Source of the DNA: Candidula unifasciata
Taxonomy: Eukaryota; Mollusca; Gastropoda; Stylommatophora; Geomitridae
Assembly: GCA_905116865.2 (NCBI GenBank)
Contig: CAJHNH020000702.1
Coordinates: 487,501-551,500, forward strand
Length of the DNA: 64,000 nucleotides
Direction of reading: 5' to 3'
Shown here: positions 1 through 11,279 of the stretch, in pieces
Numbering within the stretch: the first letter of the stretch is position 1
How the letters are laid out: each line of letters opens with the position of its first letter
Translations under genes and position numbers: made by a program
Notes under the pieces: generated by a model
What the model was told of the DNA's origin: nothing
Databases searched by the model: none
The model's input: the letters and a program-made list of their open reading frames with translations, nothing else

Positions 1-60
1 GAACGTAAATTTTCCTTGAAAAGAAAAAAAAAACATTCTGGTGGTTGGTTCTGCGACGCA
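1..60 (+). repeat. SINE 3'-body fragment (family with GGACGTAAATTTGCC body)
   Basis: The first 60 bases resemble the 3' half of a SINE seen complete at 44125-44352: an 'acgtaaatttt' block followed by 'ggttggttctgc'. The copy is short and diverged, so the assignment is tentative. Confidence 0.35.
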
Positions 61-79
61 AGCAATGTCATATCACTAA

Positions 80-300
80 CAATGAAAGTGGCGATGATCG
101 ACGTGTTTTCCCCAGGTTTGATCCCATGTGGCTCGGTCTCACTCCGCAGAACAGCTAGCTGTCTGTCGCACAAAGCACAAACACAGTAGCTCCTGCGACG
201 ATCCCCAGGGACCTCCGCCAAAAAATAGACTCCTAAACAGAGCCTCGCAGCCGTAAAATAAACCCCACGACCCTTCAGAGCGCACGAAGTTAGAAAGAAA
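80..300 (-). repeat. tRNA-derived SINE copy, minus strand
   Basis: This is the same repeat as 13225-13510. Shared blocks include 'ggctcggtctc', 'tccgcagaa', 'cagggacctccg' and 'cacgacccttcagagcgc'. On the minus strand the tRNA-like head reads with a B-box-like 'GGTCGTGGGGTTTATT' just inside the 300 end. Confidence 0.55.
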
Positions 301-492
301 CAAAAAAGAAGAAGAACCTCCTTTTTTTTAACCCCTCCCCGCCCCTTTGAAGGAGAATTGTTGTTAGACATTTCATCTATATTATTATGTTTACAGTGAG
401 TTGTTTGCCGCTCGCCCTTACATTTCTCCTCCCTATTCTGCACTCCCTTCTAGGCCTATCATGACGAGCGGAACGTGTGATCACTTTTTTAG

Positions 493-550
493 CTCTCTAA
501 GCGACGAGAGCAAAATTAGTCTCAAGCGGGACATACCCAAATACCCCAAG
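493..550 (+). CDS. PDE9A: PDE9A alternative linker exon A
   Basis: This 58-base exon encodes SLSDESKISLKRDIPKYPK after one base that completes a codon split with the upstream exon. It is bounded by 'cttttttag' and 'AAG|gtagta'. The segment corresponds to the human PDE9A stretch ending RRDVPTYPK, directly before the catalytic domain. A second version of the same segment lies 7.1 kb downstream (7646-7706) with the same start and end phase; 13 of 19 residues match. Using both would put TGA in frame at 7661-7663. Using neither would put TGA in frame at 16930-16932. The two are therefore expected to be mutually exclusive. The open frame and intact splice sites argue against exon A being a relic, although only transcripts can show whether it is used. 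Confidence 0.8.
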
Positions 551-821
551 GTAGTAACGGAATATTGTAAGAAGCAGATCTGGTTCAGCATTTGTTCGTG
601 TGCCTGTTTGTAACAATGTTCAGCATGGTTAGGTTTTTATTTTGTCTCCTTCGTAACAACGCTTAGCATGGCTGTTTCTGTTTTGTTTCGTTTGTATTAA
701 CCTTTGCATGGTTATGTTTCTGTTTGTTTCGTTTATCTCGCGCCAGCTTTATGTGTTTATATTTACTTCCCCCCCCCCCCCCCCCCCCCCCTTATCTTCA
801 TAGAGAGTGGACACAATTAAT
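551..821. other. Intron sequence with a C(n) tract
   Basis: No coding signal was seen. A run of about 22 C lies at 770-791, next to TG-rich intronic sequence with loosely repeated 'agcatggttatgtttctgttt' motifs (about 620-735). Confidence 0.5.
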
Positions 822-1115
822 ATATCATCATACAATTCAAAGGGAAATTGTGTGATGATAATAGACCAGATGTGGAACTGCAGACCAACAATGATGGTCC
901 ACCAATAATGACTGCAGAAGTTGAGGATGCAATACATCATATAAAGAAAGGAAAAGTACCCGGGCCAGACAACAGAAGAAACTGGAAGAAATCGAAGCAC
1001 TGGGAGATTTTGGAATTGAAATAATAACTAAACTTTTAAATTATATTTATAATAGTGGGTATATTCCAAATGACCCTTTAAATCCATATTTTTAGCTCTG
1101 CCAAAGAAACCAGGC
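822..1115 (+). pseudogene. LINE reverse-transcriptase N-terminal fragment
   Basis: The + strand reads, with frame breaks, TAEVEDAIHHIKKGKVPGPDN and then LPKKPGT. This is the conserved entry to the reverse-transcriptase domain of non-LTR retrotransposons (the K-x-GK-x-PGPD block). The copy runs into a GA-rich tract at about 1120. The same element seems to resume near 1960, so the RT core has been replaced by low-complexity sequence. Confidence 0.7.
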
Positions 1116-1119
1116 ACTT

Positions 1120-1850
1120 TAAAAGAAAAAGAAGAAGAAGACCAAAGGAGAAAAGTCTTAAGAGTCACAGGACTAAGAAAGAAGAAGAAGAAGAATTATG
1201 AGAAGAAGAAGAAGGAAGAAAAGAAAAAAAGAAATCAGAAAGGAACAATGAGGAGAAGGAAGAAGAAGAGAAAAGGTAAAACAAAGAAGAAATTAAGATC
1301 AGAAAGGAAAGAAGGTCAGAAAGAGAAGAATAGAAGAAAAAACTGAAAGAAGAAAAGAAAGAAGAAGAAAAAGGCAAATAAACAAAAGAAAAGAGAAGAA
1401 GAAGTGAAGCAGAAGAAGAAGTAAGAAGAAAAAGAAGAAAAGAAAAAATTAGAAGAAGAAAAGAAAGAAGAAAAGAATACGAATAAGAAAAAGAAGAAGA
1501 AGAAAAAAAGAAGGAAGAAAAAAAGAAGAAGAAAAGAAAGAAGAAAGACGAAGAAAGACAAAGAATAAGAAGAGAAGAAGGAAAAAAGAAGGGAAGAAGA
1601 AGAAGAAGAAGAAGAAGAAGAATTTTCAAAAGAAGGGAAGAAAGAAGAAGAAGAAAGAAACTGAAGATGAGAAGAAAGAAGAAAAGAAGAAGGGAGAAAA
1701 GGAAAAAGAAGGAAGAAAGAAGAAAAGACGAAGAAGAGAAGAAGAAGAAGAAGAAAGCAGGAAAAAAGAAAAGGAAAGTTCAAAAAGGAAAAAAAGAAAG
1801 GAAAAGGGAAACAGAAAAGAAAAAAAAAAGAATTACAGGGAAATGATAGA
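1120..1850 (+). repeat. Purine-only GAA/GAAA tract (about 730 bp)
   Basis: The top strand is almost entirely A and G, in irregular GAA, AGAA and GGAA units. It lies between two parts of what looks like one LINE copy. Long reading frames on the minus strand here encode only S, F and L and are compositional artefacts. Confidence 0.85.
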
Positions 1851-1959
1851 CATTGTGGTCGTTAGAAAAATGAAGGAATGGGCCCTCAGTTTGAATAATG
1901 GGAAAAGACAGAACGAATGGTGGTATCAAAGAAACAAATTATTTCCTAAATGTGTAAAT

Positions 1960-2610
1960 AAAAAGTCATGGTGTTCCTTTGAGGACCAAGCTACAGACAT
2001 TTAAGTATTGGGCACCTGGATAAACCAACCGATGAAATATGCACTAACTGAGATAAGAAAGAACCAGAATAGGGACAGGCAAAAAAACTACATTTTATAA
2101 AATGAAAAAATCTAGTGGTTCTTGTGCAAAAACAAAATATATCCCTTGTCATGCGAGTTAGAAAAAGAATCCTTGCTTGCTATATACATCCAGTTTTAAC
2201 ATATGGGTGTGAATCCTGGACAATCGGTAGGCAGGCCAAACAATTTTTAGAGGCCTCATAGATGTGGTTTTACAGAAGAATGCTTAGAATACCTTGGACA
2301 GCCAAAAAGAGTAACCAATAGGTTTTGAAAGAGGCGGGAGCCCGAAGACAACTTATCACGGACATCACAAGGAGACAGTCATCATTTTTCGGCCATGTTA
2401 TGAGAAGAGGGAAAATCGAACATGTTGTGACCACCGGAAAGATCTGTGGGAAAAGGGATAGAGGAAGACAACAAGAGAAGATGCTTGACAGTCTTGTTGC
2501 ATGGCGTGGAGGTGTGTCGGCACCCGAACTGATACATGCTGCAGGAGATCGCAGATTATGGAGAGGCATGATCGCCCACGCCAGTCGACAAGGCACCTGA
2601 TGATGAGGAT
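1960..2610 (+). pseudogene. LINE ORF2 C-terminal region (endonuclease/RT type)
   Basis: With breaks, the + strand reads YIHPVLTYGCESWTIG, RRMLRIPWTAKKSN, ITRRQSSFFGHVMRRGKIE and VVTTGKICGKRDRGR. This is the thumb and C-terminal tail of a common molluscan LINE ORF2. In-frame stops show that it is dead. It ends in 'cacctgatgatgaggatgat', the TGA-rich 3' end shared by copies at 5630, 9185, 27054 and 28790. Confidence 0.85.
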
Positions 2611-2699
2611 GATAGGCAGCATTTTTAGACGCAGAAAAAATTGCCTGCTCACAGATTTCTAATACACAGCCAGTTCCTTACTTACCTTGTCTTATCTGT

Positions 2700-2900
<201 letters not shown>

Positions 2901-2911
<11 letters not shown>

Positions 2912-2950
2912 TGTACCTCAGCGAAGTGTCGGGGGGAGGGGGGAGGCACC
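2901..2950 (-). repeat. Short 3' end of a GAA-tailed LINE, minus strand
   Basis: The block 'gtacctcagcgaagtgtcgg' is the reverse complement of 'ccgacacttcactgaggtac' at about 8684-8703. Only the last few dozen bases of the element remain. Confidence 0.6.
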
Positions 2951-3164
2951 TACATTTCTCTGCTTATTTCGCTAACTGTCCATTCATCCGTTCATCTATT
3001 CATTCATTCATTCATCGATTCAGCCACACATACATTCATCGATCCACCAACCCATCTTCCTGCCATCTGTCTTTCTGTCTGTATATCTATGTGGCAGCCT
3101 GCCTGTCCACCTATCCGTCTACGGATCTGTCTGTCTGTCTCTGTCAATCTCCATCACTGTCTGT

Positions 3165-3560
<396 letters not shown>

Positions 3561-3599
3561 TCTATCTATTTTTCGATCGATCGGTCGGTCTGTTGGTCT

Positions 3600-4770
3600 C
3601 TCTGCCAGCCTTCCTGTCTGATCTATCAAAACTGTCTGTAACTATATCCCCCTATCAGAATCTGGGTCTGAGTTTCTCCTGACACAATGACCCATGTCAG
3701 CCCAAATATAGAAACACAGAGGTCAGATAAATAAACTGACAGAATTAGAACAACAGAGCTTGACAGTTTTACACACACACAGCCACAGATTACCACCATA
3801 AAGCCTTCATTAGCATAGAAATAAGTACAGATCAATAAATCACGGGGGGAAGGTTGACAAAAAATACATTTTAGAATGCGAAAAATTAACAAGAATATTT
3901 AAATTCAAGATTGGTTTTTCCTTGTAAGTATTCACTAATGTATCAATATTGAAGCTATATGCTTTTTGCGTTGCTAATGTAAACAATTAAACTGCATTAT
4001 GGCGGCATGGGCATGGCATGTACGTTATGCATACACACTGGTCATTTTAAAATTGTGACTGGGCTGTTAAGACACGTTTGCCGAAACGAACATATATTTT
4101 TCTATACCTAAGTTTGTACCCCCAAAAATGTTCCTTATTTTACTTTTTAACTTAATTTTTTAATTAAATTAATTTTTGAAAGTTAATCTGTATTTTAATT
4201 AAATACAATTTTATAACATGTGAAAAAAATATAAATTGTGCTTTTGAAAGTATATGTACATAAATGTTTTCCTAAACAAAATATATTTTCCTATACCTTA
4301 GTAGGTAGTATCCATAATAATGTTCATTTTACTTTTTAACTTAATATTTTTTTATTAAATTAGTTTTTAAAGTTAACCTGTATTTTAATTAAATACAATT
4401 TGCGAAAAGTAAATATAAATTATGCTGTTGAAAATATATGTGCATAAATGTGTTTTATGAAAACATATTTTGTTCTTCTTATTCCTTTGAGAACTAGTTT
4501 CAACAGCTTTTTGTTATAAATTTAACAGATTATGAAAATATTACCGCAGTGCAGTCTTTATATCATTCACCAGTACAACATTTATCAGTCACAGTTGTTG
4601 CTGTCTTGTCGATGTTTTTATCAATGTCTGTCAGTGTTATTGCTAATGTTTGGATGCTTTTGGACTTACTGTCTGCATACCTTGCTTCAGGCCCGCTTGT
4701 GTCGATTTTGATGTTCAGCGGTTGCTTTTATTCCCTGTCGCAATAATTCTATATCTCTCTGACTCTGCCC
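3600..4770. repeat. AT-rich intron with a two-copy ~190-bp tandem duplication
   Basis: No gene was found. Segments about 4092-4280 and 4281-4470 are diverged direct duplicates, sharing 'tttactttttaacttaat', 'gtattttaattaaatacaat' and 'tatgt(a/g)cataaatg' in the same order. The rest is unique AT-rich intron. Confidence 0.65.
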
Positions 4771-4775
4771 CCCCT

Positions 4776-5048
<273 letters not shown>

Positions 5049-5132
5049 ATGAAACTATCATACCCTATCGCATATTTGAGGCTGTCACTATTTTTCTCAC
5101 AAGGCAGTAGCTCAGAACCAGCCTCCTGACTT

Positions 5133-5250
5133 GTATTGTGTATGTATGTTGTACTCCACCAGGACATCACACAAGCGATAAACACCCGTGAAGAGGTCCC
5201 AGAAACCCCTTTCAGCCGTTAGGCCATATTTATGGTCCGGCTATATTCAG

Positions 5251-5288
<38 letters not shown>

Positions 5289-5360
5289 CCTACCCGACAA
5301 AAGCCAGGGTGGGGTTTCAAATAACGAAAAATTGCATCCCACATGGGGACGACTGGCTTA
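5133..5360 (+). repeat. Interspersed repeat 'ATCACACAAGCGATAAAC' family with a poly-C tract
   Basis: This is one of about six copies in the window (also 9878, 10548-11110, 14775, 21610 and 23405). Shared blocks are 'accaggacatcacacaagcg', 'gtcccagaaac', 'ggccatatttatgg' and 'aaaagccagggtgggg'. At 5251-5285 a run of about 35 C replaces the short 'gcggcccccggc' of the tract-free copies. Confidence 0.8.
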
Positions 5361-5629
5361 GTAACCTCTTGACAAAATAATTCTACCTATTTAAAGAATC
5401 ATTTTCGGAATCAAATCATGTCATGGTTTCTGATAGCGTCTTGCTTCGGATCCTACAACTGGACTTTACACTTCACAACCCAGATAGCGCGTACGCAAGA
5501 AAATTAAGTAATGAAAGGAACTGCTTCAAATAAGGAGAGCAAACAATTTGAACCCTATAACCCCCAGGTATGACGTAAGATACACAAAACAGAACTAATA
5601 GGACACTAGCTACTTAATTCTGAAGATAC

Positions 5630-5850
5630 CTCATCATCATCATCAAGTGGCTGGCCAGCTGGCGTAAGCGTTCATGCATCTCCACAGAGCTTGGTCTTTG
5701 GTGTTGTGGATCAGTTCCCCTGATGATATAGCATTGTCTTTGGCCACCCACCATCGTTTCTCTTGGTCTGCCTCTGCCTCTTCTACCAGTGATCTTTCCA
5801 GTCGTAGCGACATTTTCCAATGCTCCTTCCCGTGAAGAGAGAACTAGTTA
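5630..5850 (-). pseudogene. LINE ORF2 C-terminal fragment, minus strand
   Basis: The minus strand reads ENVATTGKITGRRGRGRPRE and, after a shift, the tail ending in 'tgatgatgatgatgagg'. It belongs to the same family as 9185-9510 and 27054-27335. Confidence 0.8.
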
Positions 5851-5997
5851 AACAATTGAAACAGTTCAGATAAAGTTAACGAAAAAAACGCTACAAGAGC
5901 TGGTTGAGCGCATACACTTCAGAAAGAAAGAAAAGACAAAAGAAAGATAACAAGAATTAGGTGTCTCTTTAATAAACTTTGCGACAGGGGTGCCAGC

Positions 5998-6090
5998 ACG
6001 CGCACACACACATATACTCAAATACACACACATACATACACATACACACACACACACGTACGCACACATACACATACTCGTACACACATA
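5998..6090. repeat. (CA)n/(CATA)n microsatellite
   Basis: Imperfect CA and CATACA units span about 90 bases. Confidence 0.85.
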
Positions 6091-7205
6091 ACTTTGAGGG
6101 GATTGAGGAAATAAATATTAATATAATAATTTTGAAATAATATGACATTTTAAACGAAATTTTTAAAAAAAACTTCCATACGAGAGTAAAGTGTATCACT
6201 TAGCGCCCCCTCCCCATCCTTAAATATTTTCTACAGGGGTCGGCGGAGTGGCTCAGGCCGCCCACCCGCACGCCCCTCTGTGGGGAAAGGTCGCTGCAGA
6301 AGCTTAATGCCCCAAGATTACATTTACATTGTTTTAGGGCCTGCTGAGTATGTAGTGCCAGCTTCTCCAGAAAAGACTGAAAAAAAAATTAGACCAGCTA
6401 GCTTCACAGTATAACAAACAAAACGTGAAGGTTGCAGCTATAGAGCCTTTATCAGCACAAATATAAATCAGGCAAAACCACACAAATACACAAAATCGGT
6501 TAACTGGATATCCAAAAGCAGCCATGTTGATGTCTTGCCAGTGGAATTAGAAGAAAACGTGGCGCGAAAATAAAAAGCCATGGAATGCCAGGGGCCGTAA
6601 CGTGAGAAATTTAGATGATACTGCTTTGACAGTTTAGTTCCTTGAGCATAAGCCTGCCCAAAGTGAAAGCAACAGTTGCTGGATCTGTATCTATAGGCTA
6701 TAAATAACACAGAATATATCCACAGTGCATGCCATGAAGACGAATGATGTCGCCCTTGTCCTCAATATCTTGACATTCATGTGCTTGACTTGATTGTCTC
6801 TAATAGTTTTGTGATCTCAGTGCAGTCTGTGTGTTGTCTGTGATAAAGCAGTTACTGCTTCTTACATATTCACGTGTACCTCAATTTGTTATTTATTTGT
6901 TTTCTAACAGTCGGCCTGATCTTCACAATGCCGACCCTGCATCCAGAAGTTCCTTATGTTAAAGCAGGGTGCCAAGCCAAACGGGAATCGCCCATCCTTA
7001 TTGTAAATTTGAGTTTACTGGTTGGGTTTTTTGTGTAGGCTAATTTATTTGTCAGTCTTAATGAGTAAGTGGACATGTTTCACTAAAAATTTCTTGACTA
7101 TCCGATGGTCATTCTTCATTTTTTTTTTCTTTCTATTCTTTCTTACTGTTAAGCTGTCTGTATTTACCACTTATTTGGGTGGTTTCGACTGAGGAAGCTG
7201 GGTTT
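6091..7205. other. Intron sequence without recognised features
   Basis: No exon-like frame with splice sites and no repeat family recognised elsewhere in the window was seen. Reading frames are short and have no family resemblance. Confidence 0.4.
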
Positions 7206-7209
7206 TTTT

Positions 7210-7243
7210 TTGGGGGGGGGGGGGGGGGGGGGGGGGTGGGGGT

Positions 7244-7313
<70 letters not shown>
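7210..7313. repeat. Poly-G tract (~100 bp) with a few interruptions
   Basis: This is nearly pure G, interrupted by three T near its start and one A near its end. It directly adjoins the tRNA-like sequence at 7335-7425. Its true length in the genome is uncertain, because such runs are hard to sequence and assemble. Confidence 0.9.
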
Positions 7314-7334
7314 GGGATGTCAGGAGACGACTGT

Positions 7335-7425
7335 TAAACGTCATTGCCTTACCCGGGGCCGAACCCGGGTCTCCCAGATGAGAGCCAAATGTTGTAACCG
7401 CTGGGCCAGCCGCTCCTCATATTGT
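7335..7425 (-). repeat. tRNA-like SINE head, minus strand
   Basis: The minus strand contains an A-box-like 'TGGCCCAGCGGTTA' and a B-box-like 'GGGTTCGGCCCC' at tRNA-like spacing. I could not see a paired acceptor stem, so it is called a tRNA-derived SINE head and not a tRNA gene. Confidence 0.5.
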
Positions 7426-7645
7426 TTTATCAGCTTAAAGAAGAAAAGAATACTGGCTGTTGACAACTGATTATCTGACGATTGTTGTTTGAAATCAGCT
7501 GTTTGTTGCCGAAATCCAACTGTTTGTCGTTGAATATCCGCTGCTTATAACGTACTGTCAGCCTTTTTTTTAAAATTCAGTGTCATCTGTTGATATCATG
7601 ACTTATTTCAAACGACCAAATGTCCGCCTTTTTGCATGCCTTTAG

Positions 7646-7706
7646 CTCGCCAATCACGGATGAGTCGAAAATCTGCCTTAAACGAGATGTGCCCAATTAT
7701 CCGAAG
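7646..7706 (+). CDS. PDE9A: PDE9A alternative linker exon B
   Basis: This 61-base exon encodes SPITDESKICLKRDVPNYPK after one base that finishes a split codon. It is bounded by 'gcatgcctttag' and 'AAG|gtacgt'. It is one codon longer than exon A (493-550), has identical start and end phase, and joins in frame to the exon at 14517 (YTLSQETVDYL). Its RDVPNYPK is closer to the human RRDVPTYPK than exon A's RDIPKYPK. Nucleotide identity with exon A is low outside the DESKI core, so the duplication is not recent. Including both exons would read TGA at 7661-7663, which predicts either/or use. Confidence 0.9.
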
Positions 7707-7739
7707 GTACGTTTTGTATGTTTATGTTTAAGCAGCTTA

Positions 7740-8540
7740 TTCTGTGACACTACGATCAACTGCACTTCCTGATGTTATTTTTACAATAAACGACCATTGG
7801 AATCCTTCTCCTTCGGGTAATTGGGTAATCCCAGTTGCAACTCCATAGCAAACAGGTCACCACATAGTTGCTCCGTTTCTGTATCAACGAAAACCACACA
7901 TAATTTCCCATCACTGTCCGTTGTGGAATAATTGGTACAGACTACAGTCTTAGCAAATCAAACAGCATACACACGCCTAGAAGTGCCAGCACAAACAGTC
8001 CAATACTGGAAATTCAATTCAGCATTGATGGAAGCAGCTGTTCCAACAGGTCAGTTGCTACACGCAATTAAACGCACAAGACACCAGCAGTTCTCTGACA
8101 GCAGACTACTCACCGTTTTCACTGAACCTGCAGATTATAGCACAAACCACGCTGGGCATCATCAAAAAGCACTCCAAATTAGATTCACAGCTCACAGTGT
8201 CATGCCATACGCTCAGCTCAGCAGCTTTGTGACTGAACCTTTCAGTCTACACACTGAAGAAAATGAATGCAACGGTTAACAAATATCAAAAGCAAAATGT
8301 TGACACGATTAAAAAACAAAACAGGAAACATTCCTATTGGCCATATAAACATCTGTTCTGGGGTAGTAGGTCATTAATTCAAGACAACAAAATCAAAGAT
8401 TGCGTATGCTCTTTATAATCACGAAGGTGTTTCCTACATATGCTTGAACTGAATTACCTGGGATCACACAGCCTTGACACTGTATGCTGGCAACATGTGG
8501 TTGTTTTGGATCCAGTTTTGGACTGGGGCTCATTTAGGTT
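7740..8540. other. Intron sequence with one 115-codon frame of doubtful meaning
   Basis: A + strand frame at 7932-8279 is open for 115 codons but resembles no family I know. It lacks an obvious splice context and sits inside a PDE9A intron. I treat it as a chance frame or an old unrecognised repeat. Confidence 0.3.
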
Positions 8541-8544
8541 CACC

Positions 8545-8735
8545 CAGGCAGGTTTACTGAAACATTACAACGGGTTTAGAGCGACTAGCGAAATATGGAG
8601 TGATGGCATTAAGAATAGCCTTACAGAAATGAACATCAGTCTTAGCTCCTGACAGAGCTCATCAACAAATGTTACATCTTCCCCCGACACTTCACTGAGG
8701 TACAAGGTGGAAGAGAAGAAGAAGGCAGGTTTACG
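8545..8735 (+). pseudogene. 3' end of a GAA-tailed LINE
   Basis: It shares 'acattacaacgggt', 'atatggagtgatggc' and 'ttacagaaatgaacatcagt' with the LINE copy at 33555-34010. It ends in 'aggtggaagagaagaagaag'. The short 'cttcccccgac' here corresponds to the long C tract of the 33.5-kb copy. Confidence 0.75.
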
Positions 8736-8739
8736 CGGC

Positions 8740-9184
8740 ATTATTCGTTAGCCTGAGTTCTAGTATCACTGCAAATAGGCGTCCACATAACTGTTGCTTC
8801 CTGTCCTAGTGAAAATCACACACAAATGTCCTTCACAGACAACAAAACAAAACCTAGATACTCCGTTAGGAAGGTAGGATCTTTAGTAGGAAATAAAAAT
8901 CGTTCAACCAGCATCACTGAAAGGGGTGCTTTAGGTTATAATTGTGTCTAGGTTATGTGCGCCATATAAAGTGGTTTTAGCACTGCTTGCCACCAAAAGC
9001 CCTGAAAAGGACTCTTGCAGTATTTATGCGATCAAAGCAAACAGATCCAAATACTGTCCCGGCAGGCGATGAAATCATCTACCGGCGAGCCAATGGGCAA
9101 CCCGGTCGCTGATGATGCTCTGTTTAACCTCCAAAGAAGTTACAGTTAGGGCAGGATGGAGGTAAAGGTTTTTGATTTACCAGC
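8740..9184. other. Intron sequence without recognised features
   Basis: No exon, repeat family member or long frame was recognised. Confidence 0.4.
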
Positions 9185-9510
9185 CCTTGTTAACCTTGTA
9201 CTGTCAGAATAACTAACAATGATTGCCTGGAAATAGAAAATGAAAGTAGCACATTACATACAACAATGAGCAGGAGACAAACAAAATTCCACAGTCATGT
9301 GATGAGAAAAAGATGCACTGGAAAATATTGTGATGACTGGAAAGATCACCGGTAGAAGAGACAGAGACAGACCAAGAGAAATGATGGTAGATGGTTTAAG
9401 ACAGTGGCATGGAGGAATATCATCAGTAGAATTGATCCAGAACACAAGAAACCGAGATCTGTGGAGATACATGAACGCCTACGCCAGCTGGCAAGGCACT
9501 TGATGATGAG
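9185..9510 (+). pseudogene. LINE ORF2 C-terminal fragment
   Basis: The frame-broken + strand matches the copy at 27054-27335: 'ggaaagatcaccggtagaag', 'agaccaagagaaatgatg' and 'gtggcatggaggaatatcat', ending 'ggcaaggcacttgatgatga'. The element is dead and truncated at its 5' end. Confidence 0.8.
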
Positions 9511-9734
9511 CCCTTGTTATTATTGTTAAGTTTCAGAAGTTTTAATAATCGATCAGTTTGTCCCTTCTGGGCTGCTGCTTTAAGCTTTACCATGCCATCT
9601 TGAGATTAACAAGCAGACCAACACGCTAGATCCCAGAAACCCAGTCAGCACACGTAATTGTAATAAATATATTCTATTGGATGAAGTAGTCATAGTAATA
9701 CAGCACGGGCAGCTGTAGTAGTAGCAGAAGTTAA

Positions 9735-9835
9735 TATTTATCAGTAGTAGAAATAGCAGCAGCAGTAGTAGTAGTAGTGGTAGTGGTGGTGGTGGTAGTG
9801 GTGGTGGTAAAATTATTATTATTAATATGATTATT
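9735..9835. repeat. (GTA/GTG)n trinucleotide repeat
   Basis: Interrupted GTA, GCA and GTG triplets. A similar tract lies at 10080-10215. Confidence 0.8.
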
Positions 9836-9877
9836 TTCATTATAACCGAAAATGCAGTAAGCAGTAGTAAGTAAATT

Positions 9878-10050
9878 TTACCCCACTAGGACATCACACA
9901 GAGCGATAAACACCCTGTGGCACAAAGTGCCACTATGCGAATGAGGATCACCTGTGGAGAAGTCTCAAAAAACGGCGTTCAACCGATAGGCTATATTGCG
10001 GCCCCCGGCAAAAGCCTGGGTGGGGCTTCAAAATAAGGAAAAATTGGGGA
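9878..10050 (+). repeat. Interspersed repeat 'ATCACACAAGCGATAAAC' family
   Basis: A copy without a long C tract: it reads 'ttgcggcccccggcaaaagc' where copies at 5133 and 10548 carry long homopolymers. It is a useful ancestral form for comparison. Confidence 0.8.
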
Positions 10051-10079
10051 AGGCAATGATTGTATTTTGTAAGCAGTAG

Positions 10080-10215
10080 TAGAAAAATTAGTAGTAGTAG
10101 CAGCAGCAGCAGTAGCAGAAGTAGCAATAATAGTAACAGTGGAAGAAGAAGAAGAAGTAGTGGTGGTGGTAGTAGCAGTAATAGCAGCAGTAGGAGCGGC
10201 AGTAGTAGAAGTTAA
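10080..10215. repeat. (AGT/AGC/GAA)n trinucleotide repeat
   Basis: Interrupted AGT, AGC and GAA triplets span about 135 bases. Confidence 0.8.
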
Positions 10216-10547
10216 AAGGCTAGAAGTTTTTCAGGTCAGTGTGCATGATTTCATCGAGTAATTTCACTTGAACATGTATTTGTATGTTGTAAGATTTTTC
10301 ACCTCGTAAACTTTTTTTACATGTTGTTTCATTTGTTGTTGTTGTTGTTGCTTGTCACTACTGCCATTAACCTTTACTATACAAGGCTCAATATGAGATA
10401 GCTTAAAAACAGATTCAGATTTTAGAAACACCCTGTAGACGTGCTCCAGCAGTTTACAGTCCATATAAAATACAACAAATTCTATTCATTTCTACAAGAT
10501 ACTTCTGTTCATGTATACTCATTCGTCTCCATGTGGGATGCAATTTT

Positions 10548-10645
10548 TTTGTTATTTAAAGCCCCACCCTAGCTTCGGCCCAGGGTTGGGGGGGGGGGGG
10601 GGGGGGGCTGAATATAGCCATTTCATACATATTGCCTAGCCATGG
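10548..10645 (-). repeat. Left copy of a ~95-bp direct duplication carrying poly-G
   Basis: It runs from 'tttgttatttaaagcc' to 'ctagccatgg' and includes a run of about 20 G. It belongs to the 'ATCACACAAGCGATAAAC' repeat family in minus orientation. A second copy begins at 10877. Confidence 0.8.
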
Positions 10646-10876
10646 TTGTTGTTGTTGTTGTTGTTATCGATCCAGCGGCGCATGAGCTTTCGCCCTTTGG
10701 CCCAATTCCATGTAGTGGAATTTGCATGTTTTCACAAGCTGTTCTTTTCCTCCGAACAAGGTGTTCCACTTGTCTGGTCTCGGAGGGAGTAGCGTTCTTC
10801 TTGTCTCACTGAGTTCTGGGCACTCAAAGAGATGGTGTTCAACAGTTTCGTAGGGGTAGTTACATAGCTGGCACTC
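10646..10876 (-). pseudogene. LINE ORF2 C-terminus with (CAA)n tail, inserted between direct duplicates
   Basis: The minus strand reads ECQLCNYPYETVEHHLFECP and then LGQRAKAHAPLDR, followed by a (CAA)n tail (seen as TTG repeats at 10646). The H-x4-C motif and the A-K-A-x3-LDR ending are typical of non-LTR retrotransposon ORF2 C-termini. It is flanked on both sides by the same ~95-bp segment. Confidence 0.8.
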
Positions 10877-11105
10877 TTTTTGTTATTTAAAGCCTCACCC
10901 TAGCTTCGGCCCCGGGGGGGGTGGGGGGGGGGGCTGAATATAGCCATTTCATACATATTGTCTAGCCATGGATATGGCCTAACGGCTGAATGGGGTTTTT
11001 GGGACTTGCTCCATGGGCGATCCTCATCCGCATGGTGACAGTTTGTGTCACCAGGTGTTTATCGCTTGTGTGATGTCCTAGGGGGGGTACAACTACCTAC
11101 CTACC
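10877..11105 (-). repeat. Right copy of the duplication plus the rest of the interspersed repeat
   Basis: 10877-10971 repeats 10548-10645. The remainder continues to the 'gtttatcgcttgtgtgatgt' end at about 11075. A broken G tract lies at 10914-10933. Confidence 0.8.
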
Positions 11106-11279
11106 TGGTCACCTGTAGATAGACATTTGGTGGTGTGCTCACTTATGTCACTCTTAAACTGACATATTTAAATTTGTATTAACATTGATGAGCCAAAGAT
11201 AACTCAGAAATATGAGTTTGTTAAAAAACAAAAAAAAGGTGGCGGGTGGGGAGAGCAGTTGAGTATATAAAGTACATCT

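Noticed and set aside
1165..1783. Minus-strand frames of about 155 codons of S, F and L
   Set aside because: They are the reverse complement of a pure purine tract; no sequence complexity.
7932..8279. A 115-codon + strand frame within a PDE9A intron
   Set aside because: No recognisable domain, no splice context, no similarity to other window sequences. Kept only as a note.
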